A stretch of DNA of 64,000 nucleotides, taken from contig NC_084942.1 in the NCBI RefSeq assembly GCF_958298935.1, positions 17,367,501 to 17,431,500 on the forward strand, given 5' to 3'. The translations under genes and the position numbers were made by a program. The notes beneath the pieces are model-generated. The model was not told where the DNA came from and made no database searches. It was given only the letters and a program-made list of their open reading frames with translations. Position 1 is the first letter of the stretch. Each line of letters opens with the position of its first letter. Positions 21,680 to 34,949 of the stretch are shown here, one piece after another. Origin of the DNA: Phragmites australis. Taxonomy: Eukaryota > Streptophyta > Magnoliopsida > Poales > Poaceae.

Positions 21680-24310
21680 CTAGCTAAGGAATGAGCAGTT
21701 CTGTTTAACTCCCTCTTGATTTTGCGCACCTAAACTGAGTTTCATTGTTATTTTTCATGAAAGCAGCTAAGTGTGGCCTCAAGTTCCAATGTCCTGGAGC
21801 AGTGATAATGTCTTTCTTTTGAAGAGTTGTAACCAGCAGCTGATTGTCGGAGATGTATGTCACCTGATTGAGCCTTAGAGAGATTGAACCACCATGGAAG
21901 CTAATTTGATTTCTTGAGCTTCAGCCATAAGGGGCCCTGTACCTTAAAAACCTGTGCAAAAATGAATATACCTGAGGAAGTTGTAGTTGCCGAAGTGTTG
22001 CGGACAAAGACTCCGACTCCTGCTTTGCTTTGCTCCGTTGCTAGATTGTCAAGGGCGATGACTGCATCTGTGTAGCAGCGAGGACCTGGTTGCAGCGATC
22101 TTGGTGTATTCTGTGCACATGTTGCTCTCAGTTGACCTTCTCTCTGAAGGTGCCTCTCTTGATGTTCCTCCTGTCCAGCCTGTTGAATCTGAACCTGTAC
22201 ACCATTGGCATTTAAAATTCTACCTATAACCAAGGTTTACGTTACAGACCGGAGGTCGGCGGTAACCGAAAAACCACGGTAACCGCGATTACCGGTCAAA
22301 AATTCAAAAAAAATCGGAGAAAATTAATTCGGCAATTTTTGAATTTTTGCGAAAAAATCGTGTTTTTGCCCTCTCGGTAACCGCTCGGTTTTGGTCGGTT
22401 ACCGAGCGGTTTGGGTCGGTTACCGAGCGATTTTCTCGTATTTTTGATTTGGTCGGTTACCGAGCGGTTTGGGTCGGTAACCGCTCGGTTTTCTCGATTT
22501 ATCGAGCAGTTTTATCGAATTTCAGCGCAGTTCAACAAAAAACCTAAAAAAGGGTTCAATCTTGTAAAATCAATAACTAATTCATCTGAGCTTCAAATCA
22601 AGTGAAACAAATTTTGTTGGCTTCCTTGTAACATTATCTACATAATAAAAGTATTTATACTCATAAAAAAGTTCAAAATTTTCTGTGAGAAATTTTATTT
22701 GTTAAACCAAGTTAAATGCATAGTTTACTCTTTGCTAATCCAAAAATCATGAAACTAATTTTGTTAGTCTTCTTACATGATCCTATATCTTTTAAAAATA
22801 TATGAACTCATGAATTAGTTATTGTAACATGCATGATTGTGTGAATGTGTTGCGACTAGATTAATTCATAACTGACCCATCACACCTCAAAAATTAGTGA
22901 AATCACTTTCATTAGCTTATTTATATTATGATTTATGTAGAAAAAATAATAGTAGACATGAAAAAGTTAATTACAGTGCTGTTTCTTAACATATTCACTT
23001 TATGCTTGTGAACTTTGTAAAAATCATAGAGAATTTAATAAAACTCTAAATAAAGTGAATTCAATTTTAAAGATTCTCTTAAAATATGTTTTATACAAGA
23101 AAAATATGTGTTTGCATGATGTACTTGCTGCACCGTTCAATCCTTCCTGTTAAACCTGAGGTCGTTTCTTGCTTTCCATATGCACCAAAGAGTTTTGAAG
23201 ATTCTCTGTATATATGGGATTAGGGAATCGGATTGAAACAACACAGAGATGGGAGCTTGAATGCCTATATCACCTTCTGGAAGAGCATCTGTTCTTAAAG
23301 CAGGGTTAACAGTAAACCAAACAGCTCTAGCAAAGTCACATGTGAAAAAAAAGGTGATGGTCAGTTTCTAGGAGGCCACATTTTTTACAATTAACATCAA
23401 TGTGGCTAGAGTATCTACTAGCTCTCTCTCCTGAGCAATAGCTTGTCTAAGCAACCTCCAAGCAAAAGTTTTTATCCTTGGCTGTATCAACTTGTGATTC
23501 CAGATTTTGTTCAAAAGAATGAGAATGGATTGGGGCAGAGCTCTTGTACCTTGTGTTGGAATTGGCTGGAGATTTTCCTGCTCCAAGTACTTGTAGGCCT
23601 CCTTCGCTGTGCAGATTCCAGATGCTGATGGTTTCCAACATAGGATATCTGGCTCTTCAAGATCTGAAACCTGTACCTGTGTAATAATCTGGGCTGCTTG
23701 CTCACCAAAGAAATGAGTAATTTTATTTTGATTCCAAGTTTTAGTGTTAGCGAGCCAAAGGTCAGAGACAATATTAAGAACTTGTTCACCAGGATTAGTG
23801 TTATTCAAAAAGGAATGCATATGCTGCCAAATGGGACACAGAGGCTGAGACCAAATGTTTGTGTCACCTTGAGAGATTTGGTAGATACAGTTTTGGGTGA
23901 GAGTGTGTCTAACCTGTTGGATGGAAGACCAAAAGACACATTTTGAGCCTAAAGTGGTTGCTTTCAGAAGTGTAAAGATGATACTTGGCTTTCAAAACAG
24001 CAGAGAGATGAGGATCGTGATTATAAGCTATCATCAAAGCAGATCTAATAATGAGGCTCCTGTTTACCTGCTCTAGATCTCTTATCCCTAGACCACATCT
24101 ATTCTTTGGCTGGTAGATGCCCTCCCAAGCCCTGAAGAGGATGGGTCATGTAGTGTCTCCTTCCTGTACACCAACCCACCAGAAGTTCCTCACAACGGCA
24201 GTAATTTGAGCAATGAAAGTTTTTGAGAAAAGAATGTTAGCCATGTAGTAAATGGGAATAGAAGCAAAGACCGAATTGATGTGAGTCTATCTGCCAGGGC
24301 CACGGCCAGG
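21680..24310 (-). mobile_element. LINE with C-terminal RNase H, interrupted by a hAT-like element
   Basis: Reading down the minus strand from 24310: end of the RT (VFASIPIYYMANILFSKTF, FWWVGVQEGDTT, PKNRCGLGIRDLEQVNRSL), then a WKPSASGICTAKEAYKYL to KIWNHKLIQPRIKTFAWRLL stretch (RT-linked zinc-finger domain, 23820-23368). After the insertion at 22231-23118 comes an RNase H-like segment CYTDAVIALDNLATEQSKAG (about 22075) and AEAQEIKLASMVVQSL. It is 5'-truncated, has stops, and no poly-A tail was identified. Confidence 0.8.
22231..23118 (-). mobile_element. hAT-like element, inverted and end-truncated copy
   Basis: Begins CAAGGTTTACGTTACAG followed by many 'ggttaccg' words, then AT-rich sequence matching the elements at 33177 and 35575 in reverse orientation. 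The match stops at about 23118 ('tttgcatg'), some 300 bp short of the other terminus. It splits the zinc-finger and RNase H parts of the surrounding LINE. Confidence 0.75.
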
Positions 24311-25479
24311 CCTCCCTATACTTATATTGCTCTACAGTATATATATGTAATTAGTAGCATATAAAAACTAAATAAATTAAGAGCTAATTGGTATACAAAC
24401 TCATTTTTATCTACTATATATGTTTCGAGTATTATGTCTTTTTTTAACACATTTCAGATATTAGATGTCATCAGGTATAATTTACTACACATTGTTATTA
24501 TGAATGCATCTAAACGAAATATTTTTTCATGCCAAACTTTATCAATTTAAAAGCGTTTGTCCTTAATGATCATGATTTATGTTACATTGATCTACTGTTT
24601 ATTGACCTGAGCTCTAGTTATTTTCAGTTATAGATGTTTTTTAGCAATTTCTATGGTAAGCTAATATCGAACTAGAAAAAGCAATATCGAGACGTTGAAT
24701 GGATATCTATTATTATCTATTATAGGAAAGATCATATATTTGTGTATGAATAAGAAAAATGATATTTTAAACTGATCCTGGAACATAGATTCATCGTTAC
24801 ACATGTATTTTGTTTTTCTAAAAAATAAAAAATATATTAATTAATATTAAGAGAAAATTATGCTTTATTATAAGGATTAAGTTAATAGCTTCTAGAATCG
24901 ATTTAAATTTATCTCTCATCGGCCCTCCCTATCGTCCAATGTTGGCCCCCTGGGTAATAGTACAAAACCATTGCAGTTATCGTTGAAGCAAAGTGATGAT
25001 GGACAAAGTAGGGCCTAGAGTAACTGAATAACTCTTTGTTTTGTGAGTTGATTGGTGATTACTTATAGCTGGCACTATATTTAATCAAATGTTGCTGAAA
25101 TTGCATATTCTGTTTAATTTGGCCAACACGAAAGATGAATCACGAACCTCTGGAAGAGCTTGTCTGATGTTCGAATGTCCGAAACAACACAGTATTCTTT
25201 TAGTGGTGAGTGTGACCTAGTAGTGAAAAACCCCATTACCGCGAAGGGACAAGGTCTCTTTGCCGCTTGATTGGTAAATGATATATTAGCTATTCAGCTG
25301 GCAATGCACAATGAACTCAGAACTTTGGCTTCCATGCCTATATTTGTTGTGCCCTTGTTGATGTTTATTTGGTGTAGTTTTATCTCGGAAGATTGTACAC
25401 TGAACTTTGAGCTACACGTTTGACATCAGAATTTCTGACAGTTGCCTTGTGACGATTGATGCCTTGCACTATATTTATC
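24311..25479. other. AT-rich intergenic region
   Basis: No protein, LTR or inverted-repeat structure recognised. Open frames are below 60 codons. Confidence 0.4.
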
Positions 25480-25649
25480 CAACTGCTGCCCGCAGAAATG
25501 CCAATTATTACTGGTTAGCTCTGCCAGGAAGGAACAGGTTTGAGGTTATGCAGAGATTTAGGCTATGGAGCTAGGTGTGCTGTCTCAGGCAGTGAATTTT
25601 CTTTCTGAACATGAGAATGAACTGAAAGAGCCTCATAACAGTAACCACA
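25480..25649. repeat. Decayed relative of the coiled-coil locus upstream DNA
   Basis: Contains 'cgcagaaatgcca', 'ggttatgcagaga', 'ggagctaggtg' and 'tttctgaacatgaga', in pieces recalling 32985-33070, 39045-39125 and 31310-31350. It stops exactly where the CACTA-like element starts at 25650. Suggests a third, mostly lost copy of the duplicated locus. Confidence 0.4.
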
Positions 25650-27780
25650 CACTACCACAGAAACCATTTTTAGTGACAGAGTATTAGTGATGGCCGAAGT
25701 AAACACGTCACTAATGCACTGTTAATGACAGGTACAGTGTCGATCCGTCACTAATGTGTGACCCAGGTTGGAACCAAGCCGTAACTTGTCACTAAAGATG
25801 GTAGTGACGGGCCACCTCAAAGCCCGTTACTAATGACTCGTTACTAAAGAAGGTCTTTAGTGACGCGTGTCTTCATAATAAACGTCACTAAAGATGTCTT
25901 TAGTGACATGAGTCTATGCACAATCCTCACTAGTGCGAAAGCATTAGTGGCGTGCATCGTGGTCACCCGTCAACTGACGTTAGTGACGTGCAACAGGTGT
26001 GAAAGGATCGAATAGCCCAAGAGGGGGGGTGAATTGGGATATTAATTAAAACTTCTACCGCTTAAGCAAATAAAACTAAAAAAAATGCGACTACGGGATT
26101 TAACTAGGACAAGATAACTAACTAAGCAAAAATAACTAAGAGAGATAATCTTAAAGAAGAACTTGCAATAGTAACAAAGCTCAAAATAAGATGCGAGAAA
26201 GTAATTAATTGGAGAAGACAAAACTGATTTTTTCCTGAGGTTTCGAGAAGTTGGCACTTCCCCCTAGTCCTCGTTGGAGCATCCACCAAGGATGTAGCTC
26301 CCCCTTGAGTCACCAAGGCTCAAGTGCTCCCTCTTGATTACCCCTTCTCTATCTTCGGATTGGCGGGTATCAAACTAAGTACACCTTCTTTTCCCGGGGC
26401 TCCCATAATTCCTCCAAGAGCTCACCGAGAAGTCCTCCGATCACCACGACCGTCTAGGTGTTGCCAACCACCAAGAATAACAAGCCTCAAGCTTCACTTG
26501 ACAAAGACCAAACCTAGACAACAGCTAGATGCACACTTGTTACTCTTTAAGCACTCAAAGAAGTCCTTAATCCTCAACTAAGAACTTGGAATTGACACAA
26601 GTGCTCTATCTCTTGCTTCTAAATGACACACCAAGTGTATGAGCTGCTACAGGGTAGCAAGAGATGAAGAGAGGTCCAAATGAGTGGGTATTTATAGGCT
26701 AAGGATCGAAAATTAGCCGTTGCTTAATAACCTAGAACTTTTTCTTAACGCCGGAAGGTCCGGTGTGAATAACACGCTTCACACCGGAATATCCGGTGCT
26801 AATACATCTGACAAAATAGCCATTAACTGTTCCATTAGCCGTTAAACCTCCGGTGATTAATCCTGTCCTACAGCGGATCATCCGGCGCATTGAAATGGGC
26901 CAGATGATAGTTTACAACCTCTCTGTATAAATTCATCCGGTGATCATATTTTGCTACGCCGGACTATCCGGTGTGTAGAATTAGTTCTGGAGTTCATTGC
27001 TTTCTATTTATCCGGTGATTTCACCTATTGAACGCCGGACTATCCGGCGTGCTCTTCAACAATTTTTCAAGTCAGAACTCTTAGGAATTTACTCCGTCAA
27101 ACTCACTCTGATATCAAAGGATCATCCGGTGAACTGAAATTTCGCTGATTTTATCTATTTCAAAACAATTTTGAGTTCTACCTTCGAGATTTGGAACCAA
27201 TGATTTTTTTAGGTTAACCTAGTAATGGAAAGTCACAAGTGTGCATCGACTATATCTAGACTCTCCTAAGTCAAGCTACAACTTTTAACCCCTCTTTATA
27301 GTACGGTCAAAAGACTAAGTAGAAAAAGAACCTATACTACTCTAAGTGTTCTTCATCTTCTTGTGACACTTAGATCTAGAAGATCCTTATCCTTCACGTT
27401 CCGGTCCTTTGATCATCATATAAGTCTTTTAACGGGCAAGAGTGTAAAGGCATCATTGACAATTAAGTTTTTCTTTACCCTTTATGCTGCTTAAAAGCTG
27501 AAATGTTAGTCACAATGATATAGTTGTCATTAATCACCGAAACTCTTACCTTTTTCTTAGGGGCCTAGATGCTACAAGGTGCCCATAGGCCATAAGAGAC
27601 ATAAGTTAGAGACACGCGTCTTCTATCATCGGTTACTGAAGATAGTCATTAGTGACGGGTGAGCGCCCATCACTAATGTGTCATCTTTGTGACATGTTTG
27701 GAGTGGCGGATCATTTACCCATTACTAATGACTATTATGACTCATCACTAATGACCTATTTTGAGGTAATGACATGTGGT
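25650..27780. mobile_element. CACTA-like element (left end clear, right end not found)
   Basis: Starts CACTACCACAGAAACC, followed by a dense field of 'tagtgacgggt' and 'cactaatgac' subterminal repeats. A separate element occupies 26000-27576, after which the same motifs resume (27620-27760). The right terminus is not visible and may have been lost to the repeats that follow. No transposase. Confidence 0.6.
26000..27576. mobile_element. TG...CA element with 5-bp target duplication (1577 bp)
   Basis: Begins TGAAAGGATCG, ends CTAGATGCTACA, and is flanked by AGGTG at 25995-25999 and 27577-27581. TG...CA ends and a 5-bp duplication are what LTR retrotransposon integration leaves, so this may be a solo LTR or short non-autonomous element. 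It contains 'gaggggggtgaattggg' near the start, a cluster of CCGGA-N3-TCCGG palindromes (26760-27130) and 'tgtcattaatcacc' near the end. No coding region. Confidence 0.7.
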
Positions 27781-28123
27781 AAATTCAAACTTTCATATCC
27801 AAATTCACACTGCAAAACCAAGTGTCACACTTGATTTTTAGATTTCTCAAATTTCTAAAAAATTTCCAAGAATAGTTGATAGATCAAATAGTATAGGAAA
27901 AAAGTCATTTTTTATAAGTTCCAATTCAAATTTGAATAAAGTTATTAATTGTTTGAATGCATTAATGCTGTTATTAGGCATTTAGGGTTTATTTGGTTTG
28001 TTTGGATCTGATTTTTGTGGCTTGAATTTGAATCTCTCTGCTTTGGATTTGAATTCAAAAGCTTTTAGAAAAAAATGAAAAAGAAAAAGGAATAAAACCC
28101 TACTGGGCCTCTCCTCCCCCCTC

Positions 28124-28178
<55 letters not shown>

Positions 28179-31056
28179 GGCCCAACCCTAGCCGGCCCAC
28201 TCTCCTCCCCTTCCCTTCCCGCTTGGTCTGTGCCGAGCCAACCCACTCCTCAGCCCTTCTCGCGCTAGCGCCAGCCCGCACTGCTGTCACGCCCGAAGAT
28301 GCCCCGGCTGAAGCCGTCTTCGCCCCTGCGCCACGCCCATCTCCTCCGACTCGGACGTCGCCGCCCAGTCGTGTCCAAGATGGATCTCGCCACCGCCCAA
28401 GAGTCCTAAAATGCCCCAAGAGTCCTAAGCCCGCTTATAAAGCTAGTCGCACCCCTCCTCAATTTCTCTCCATCCCAAAGTTGCCGAAACCGAGCTCATC
28501 TCGTCGAGATCGATCTCACCACCGCCATTCGAGCCACCTCGCCGCTCTTGAGCCGTTCAGCGCCTCCCAAAGCCTCTAGCAGACGTGCCTGTCTCCGCCA
28601 AAGCTTCTCCCACCGTCTGCTTCGTCGTTAGATCACTGGAGCCGCTTCTCCGATAAAGATTTGACCCCTCCGCCACCCCTCATCGTCGCCAAGCTCCTCC
28701 AGTGCTGCATCGTCATCAGTAAACCCTCAGTCGGGTTCCCCGTGAGCATCTCTTCGTGTTCCGCCGCTCGTCGTCGCTGCTCAAGGGCAGCAACAAGGTC
28801 AGAGCCCTTCTCCGGCGAGTGCGTCGCCACCAGCCCTTCGGCTCCGCCGTGAACTCCCTCTCTGGTCATCCCCTTTGATCTCAGTCGTCGGATCCATCAT
28901 CATCGGTCTAGATTAGATCATCAAAATACCTCTTCGCCAGCCAATCAGAAACCACCACGTGTCCACATAGATCCCAGTCAGCCTTCATGCCCTGTCAGCA
29001 AGCCATGTCATCGCCATGTGTGCTCCACCCTAGTAGATCTTGCTAATGTGTCAGCCCAGTCATACCCGGTCAGCAGCCACGCATTAAATAGGGTTTTTCA
29101 ATAAAAAAATAATTCCAAAACTCTCTGATAATTGGTATTTTGTAATTAAGACCCTGAACTTTTCTATAATTACAAAAAGAGCCATGCCTTTTACACTTAG
29201 ATCCCTGAGCTTTTCCAAAATTACATATAGGTCCCTCTGTTTTTAAAAAAGGTCCTAAAAACTTTCTGTTAATTACAAATTAGTCGTTTTCTTTTTCATA
29301 TTAACTTCTAAAATTGTTTTAACGTATCTTCTTCTTTTTAGCTCCAGTTTAAGTAATTCTTGCGCTCAAATTTTTCTAAAAACATGATCTATCCAGCCAT
29401 GCCAGTTTTAGATGTTATTTCTCACATCTTTATAGTAGTTTTCCTTCATTAACATCTAGATCCCTACAACCTTATCCTTCCCATAAGAACTCCAGTCAAT
29501 TTTGTTCTCCTGGTCGAGCCCAATCAAAGATCACAGTTTATCATTCTATTCCTTTTATTTGCAATTTGAAGTTTATTTGGTGTTTATTCGATGTTGCTTT
29601 TCTTTGTCGATAGAATTCACGAATAGTTGATAACACTTCGGATCTGTTCGATAGATTTGAAGACCAAGGTTTCGACAACACTGAGTAGCATTGGGTAAAA
29701 GTCAAGTGTCCTTGATCATCTTGTACCTATGTTTTAAATATTTTATTTTACAAATTGCATGCAGTGACTGTCAATACGATGGGTAACCACCTATGTTAGT
29801 TTTTTCCCTAGTCTTTCACTTATCATCCCTTGGAATTTAGGTGGTTTATGGTTATATGTCTTTTATGGATAGATTGCTTAGCCATGCTTTTGGGATACTG
29901 GGAAGTATTATAATCTTGGCTAATGAACTTATGCAAAAATGGTTGTTAAATTGTTAATGGTCTAGCAACATGAAACCTTAAAACTTGAGCAAAGTGGTTT
30001 TGGTGGTTGTCATAGTTATGTTGTTGATTTAGTATTTGCTCAAGTAACCTAAGTAAGGATCGGTTTGTAGAGCGACAACCTAAGAAGTAACGTATCAATC
30101 ACGAAGCTGATATGGGTAAGGTGTGACATACTAGTTAGAATCTATCCAGTATGTATTGTGTTAACACAAAAGGGGGCTTCTGGGTAGGAGTTAGACTCGC
30201 GTAAACCTTAGCGGTAAAACTTAGTGGGTAGATGCATACTGCATTAGACTTTGGTTAGTAAAAAATGTCATTTAGTGATTTCTTGGCGGCACACCACTGG
30301 CATGTGTTAAGTGTCCTGCAAACATTGCAACATGGAATTCACTGACTCGTGATGAAAGCTGGATAACCTCTACAGAGTGTTAAAAACTGTTAACAGTTGT
30401 GCCTGTGGTTATGAGAGACTTAGATCCTCACATGATTAGTTGGTTATGAATTTGGGTTTGGTTATAGTATAAGGAGTACTAGACGGTTATAATGTATAAG
30501 GTGGGGAGCCTTGTATGCTGGATGTTGGACTGTTTAAGTTACATTCACTTAATAATTGTTTAATGCCTCTTGAGTTCAAATATATTTTTATTACTTGCAT
30601 TTACGTAAATATACCATGTGTTAGCCTATTCTTGATATAAACACGCATATCATTATTCTCATGTACACTTGTTGAGTACGTCATGTACTCACACTTGCTA
30701 TTTTCCCTATGCCATGCGATATGTGTGGTGCTGCTCAGTGAGTGAAGATGTTGAAGATTATCAAGACGATGTTCTGATGTTCCAGATGCGTCTCTCGACC
30801 AGTTACCTACGGTGTTGTTGGCACTAGTGCTTATGTTCTACTGCAGATATCTTTATAGAAGATAATATATGTCAATTGTTGTAAGAGATAATATTTATTT
30901 AATAAAAATATTATTTTTGTTACTTCAACTGTAACGTCTTTATATATGTTAAATATCTTGGACACATATAAATCGTATCTGATTTTATTCGTTAAAATCC
31001 TGTGCGACACTAAGTGATTTGGATTCACCCATCAAGCAGGTTAATTTCACCCGCCA
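27781..31056 (+). repeat. Complex repeat, probably non-autonomous LTR element
   Basis: No protein recognised. 28120-28860 is GC-rich with a CT microsatellite and short open frames (for example 28223-28579, Pro/Ser-rich) without family signature. 29800-31030 resembles grass LTR-type sequence with 'ttgagtacgtcatgtactcac'. Boundaries unclear; assignment is by general resemblance. Confidence 0.4.
28127..28171. repeat. (CT)n microsatellite
   Basis: CT run of about 45 bp; produces an artefactual Arg/Glu frame on the minus strand. Confidence 0.95.
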
Positions 31057-31621
31057 ATGCAATGCATTCAGAATGACAGAAGGTTTAGTGTGTTATTGGT
31101 TGGTCATATAGGCCGACTGCAACTGAAACAAATTCTCAGGAAAGTGAACGATTTGGTGGCTACATTTACCAACGATCCAAACATTGACCTAGAACAGAAC
31201 AAACTTCAGATTGCAACATCACATTTGCCAGCTAAAACATTCACACAACCACCACAAACTCCACCCTACGACCATCCATTAGTACGTCTAATGGCTGCAG
31301 GTTTCTGCAATGCTGGATTTTCTGAACAGCATGAGACTGAACAAAAAGAGCCCTACAATGGCAAACCCATCTACAACATTTCGATCTTTCAGATCAAAAT
31401 TCGAACTCCTAATACCAGCATTGGCATGCCAAGGAGCAGGCATCACATTTGGCTAACGAAACATTCAGACATCGCAATCACTAACGATCTTTAACAAATG
31501 AGGAATAAAAGCATCACAGCAAGTAACAGCAACCGATCATTTCATCCATTCCGGCAAGATTAACTGATTGAAAGATACAACCATCATTCACCAGAAACTC
31601 CGCTTACCAAAATCCATCTCA

Positions 31622-31650
31622 AAACCTAACCTAACCTAACCTAACCTAGG
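31622..31650. repeat. (CCTAA)n short array
   Basis: About five CCTAA units. The plant telomere unit is CCCTAAA, so this is not telomeric. Confidence 0.85.
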
Positions 31651-31668
31651 CAAGACACTAGTCCTACT

Positions 31669-32297
31669 TGTTGGAGATCATCCCCAGCCGTCCCCATACC
31701 CGAGGGCAACTGCGAAGTTAGTTGGAGTTGGAGTCATCCACAACCGGTCCGATGGATGCGAAGACTGGTCTGCCCTGACTACCCGACGAAGCTACAGTTC
31801 GTGCTCCAGGCCTTCGACAGGAGGCAGTGAAGACGGGGCCAGGCCTCCGCCTGATGGATGCGAAGACAGGACCAGGCATTCGCACGGAAGTGGTGACGAC
31901 CGAGCCAGGCCTTCGCCTGGTGGTGGCGGAGACAAGATCAAGGCTTCGCTTGGAGATGATAGAGGCAGCTCATCGGAAGGTTGGTTGGAGATGACTTCGA
32001 CACCCTTCGATTGAGAAATAGCCGGATAGTGGGCCCAACTGTCATGGGCACTGTTGTGATTATGGGACCATATTTAATTGTACCATATTGCCCCCGGATA
32101 TTCCGGAAATGTAGTAGGTTAGGGGATAGTAAGTGTAAACCGGGTCTGTGATTGCGGGGGTGTGGGCTATAAATAGAGTTACAGTGTAAATGTAAACAGG
32201 ATGTCAGACTGTTCACTCCCCAATACACGTCACATAACGGGTCTTCACCAGTTCTACCCCGAAGCCCCCCATCTGATCTGGGACTTCGATCCCAACA
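31669..32297 (+). mobile_element. Solo LTR (629 bp) with CTACT target duplication
   Basis: Begins TGTTGGAGATC and ends GATCCCAACA, with CTACT on both sides (31664-31668 and 32298-32302). 'gggctataaatagag' near 32165 is a good TATA box. The first half repeats 'gatgcgaagac' and 'ccaggccttcgcctgg' units. No internal region, so a solo LTR; its size suits Ty3/gypsy, but the lineage is not provable from an LTR alone. Confidence 0.85.
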
Positions 32298-33176
32298 CTA
32301 CTGATCAAAGAAGCTTCAAGCGCATCATTGATTCGAGTTCGGTTCGAAACAAAGAAGCCAGCAGCAACAGTGGGCTTAGAACTCCTGGGATGAAGACACG
32401 ATCTCAGCCTTGTCCTTGCTTCAACATATTCAACTATTGTTGAACTAAAGAGAATCGACCCTTGGGAAGCAGAAGCACACTGCATAATTTCACTTTCCAT
32501 ATTTTAACATTATTATTCTCTAGTGCATTTGAATCTGGCTTTCAAAATCCTTCATTTGGTCGCATTATAACTATATAATCACATTTGTCAAACACCAGCC
32601 TTTTATCCACTGTCACAATAACAAGGCTTAGTCCTTCTCCAAAATTGTTTCAGGTCAACAGTATTGATGTTGTCTTTGGCAAATGAACTATTCGGATGGT
32701 TCGGTGTGCGGCGAGATGTGTCCTGTGAATTTTAATGCAGAATAATACAAGGTTTCATTGCGAGTTTAGTTTATCTGTTCTCAGGTATGGTATGGTTTTG
32801 ATGACAATCAATGAACAGTCTATCCTTCTAGGTGCAGTAGTAAATTGCATAAGATGGTTCAAGCAGTAGACGAAAGTACGAAACAACAATGCCTTAGGTC
32901 TTGAACACTGCTTACACAATCGAGATCAGAATTTCTGAGATTTTGCGAGTTGCCTCATGAAGTTGAGATGAACCGTTCCTTTCTCCTGATGCCGCCAGCA
33001 GGAATGCCAGGAAAGAATCAAAAAACAGTTTATGCAGAGACATGGGCTCTAGAGCTAGGCGCACAGTTTCATAGCAGCATGCAAGTTTCAGAAATTGTGG
33101 ATTTCAAAGAAAAAGAAAGAAAAACACGGTACGGATCGCCATAAGGAAATCGGAGAAAGGGGGATTGAGATTCGAG

Positions 33177-34321
33177 CACGGTTCAAAAAATCGACAGTAA
33201 CCACTCAAAAATCACGATAACCGACCTCCTCGGTCCGGTCCGGTTTTATAAACCGAACGGTAACCGAATTTGAATTCAAAAAATTCGAAAAAAAAACAAA
33301 AAAAACTTAAAAAACTAGACACAATTCTAAAACCTTCTGTGAATTTTTTTTTTTTTAAAAATAATGTCGTTTGCATCATATTCTATAGGGAGGAAGTTTG
33401 AAAAAAATGAAAAAAAAATTGAAGCGTGTGACTCAGTTATTAACTCATGTTAAAGAAAAGTTTAACATGCAAACATATATTTTTTTTGTGTAAAACGTAT
33501 TTTAAGAGAATCTTTAAAATTGATTTTATTTTATTTAGAGTTTTATTAATTTCTCTATGATTTTTACAAAGTTCGCAAGCATAAAGTGAATATGTTAAGA
33601 AATAGCACTGTAATTAAATTTTTCATGTCTACTATTATTTTTTCTACGTAAATCATAGTATAAATAAGCTAATAAAAGTGCTTTCACTAATTTTTGAGGT
33701 GTGATGGGTCAGTTATGAATTAATCTAGTCACAACACTTTTACACAATCATGTATGTTACAATAATGAATTCATGAGTTCATATATTTTTAAAAGACACA
33801 GGATTATGTAATAAGACTAACAAAATTAGTTTCACGATTTTTGGATTAGCAAAGAATAACTATGCATTTAACTTGGTTTAACCAACACAATTTCTCACAG
33901 AAAATTTTGAACCTTTTTATGTGTATAAATACTTTTATCATGTAGATCATATTATAAGGAAACCAACAAAATTTGTTTCACTTGATTTGAAGCTCAGATG
34001 AATTAGTTATTGATTTTACAAGATTGAGATAATTTTTAAATTTTAGGTTGAACTTCACTGAAAATTGAGAAAACCGCTTGATAAATCGAGAAAACCGAGC
34101 GTTTACCGACAATGCAGAAAATTCAAGAAAACTACTCGATAAATCGTAAAAACCGCTCGGTAACTGGTCCAAACTGACCGGTTACCGAACGGCTAAAATC
34201 GCGATTTTTTTCCAAATTTTAAATTTTGCCAAATGAATTTTGACCGATTTTTTTTAAAATTTTTAATTGGTTACCGCGGTAACTGAGAATTTTCGGTTAC
34301 CGCCGGAGATCGGTAACGTGA
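33177..34321 (+). mobile_element. hAT-like non-autonomous element A (1145 bp)
   Basis: Starts CACGGTTCAAAAAA, ends GATCGGTAACGTGA. The flanks are GATTCGAG (33169-33176) and AATTCGAG (34322-34329), an 8-bp duplication with one mismatch. Copy 2 of the locus has the uninterrupted site 'gagatccgagaagacgg' near 41010. Both termini are rich in 'ggtaaccg/cggttacc' words and the centre is AT-rich. No transposase. Confidence 0.8.
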
Positions 34322-34949
34322 AATTCGAGAAGACGGTTCTCACCTCGGCGGCAAGTCTCTCCTCTGCTTCTCTCTTCCCACCCTCTCTGCCTCCTCCGCC
34401 GACACTTCGTCTCTTCTCTCCTCTGCTTCCCTTCCTCACCGACATTCCACTCCATCCCCCCTCTCTCCGCTGCTTCTTCGCACCGAGACAGCTTCGTCAG
34501 GGGCAGCACAAAGGGCGCGGGTCTACATTCTTCGGCTGGGGCACGGCGAAGATAGCGAAGCGTCTTCCTCCTGCCGTCCTGCTGGCGCGCGAGGACAGCG
34601 GCCCGGCTTGTGCTTGGACGAGTGTGTGCCAACTGCGGCGCCAGAAAAAGTGGTTTTCGGGTGGGCCATTTTCTTGTCAAACCAGTCTATTTTTTTCAAT
34701 TACAAATTTGTTACTGCTTTGAATCCTTATTGCAAACTTGACGCTACAAAATTACAAAAATACTATCAAAACGGTCATGTCATTCAAGTGGTATTCTTAT
34801 AAAAAAATAGTGATAAATTTTTATATGCCCTAATTTTTTAAGAAAAGAAACGGGAAGGTCCAGTTTCTGCGCATTGTGGTTTTATCTCTCTCCTCTTTCC
34901 TCTAATACACCCTCCAAAACATACACAGTAGCAGATATCTTCAGTGATA
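34322..34949 (+). promoter_or_regulatory. Leader region of coiled-coil copy 1
   Basis: Pyrimidine-rich 'cctctgcttc' sequence then a GC-rich part, aligning with 41010-41640 of copy 2 ('cttcgtcaggggcag' with 'cttcggcaggggcag'; 'ggttttcgggtgggcca' with 'ggtttccggatgggcca'). The GTAAGG donor-like word of copy 2 is GGCAAGT here. Only one 'actccatcc' unit is present against five in copy 2. Confidence 0.55.

Noticed and set aside
28223..28579. 118-codon Pro/Ser-rich frame
   Set aside because: Lies in repeat-type DNA next to a CT microsatellite, without splice context or homologous motif.
31057..31494. 145-codon plus-strand frame at the start of locus copy 1
   Set aside because: The matching part of copy 2 is interrupted by stops and indels, so the sequence is not under coding constraint; no domain recognised.
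31622..31650. Interstitial telomere repeat
   Set aside because: The unit is CCTAA, not the plant CCCTAAA, and only about five units are present.
32213..32500. Minus-strand 95-codon frame across the right end of the solo LTR
   Set aside because: It crosses a target-site duplication and an LTR boundary, so it cannot be an old gene.
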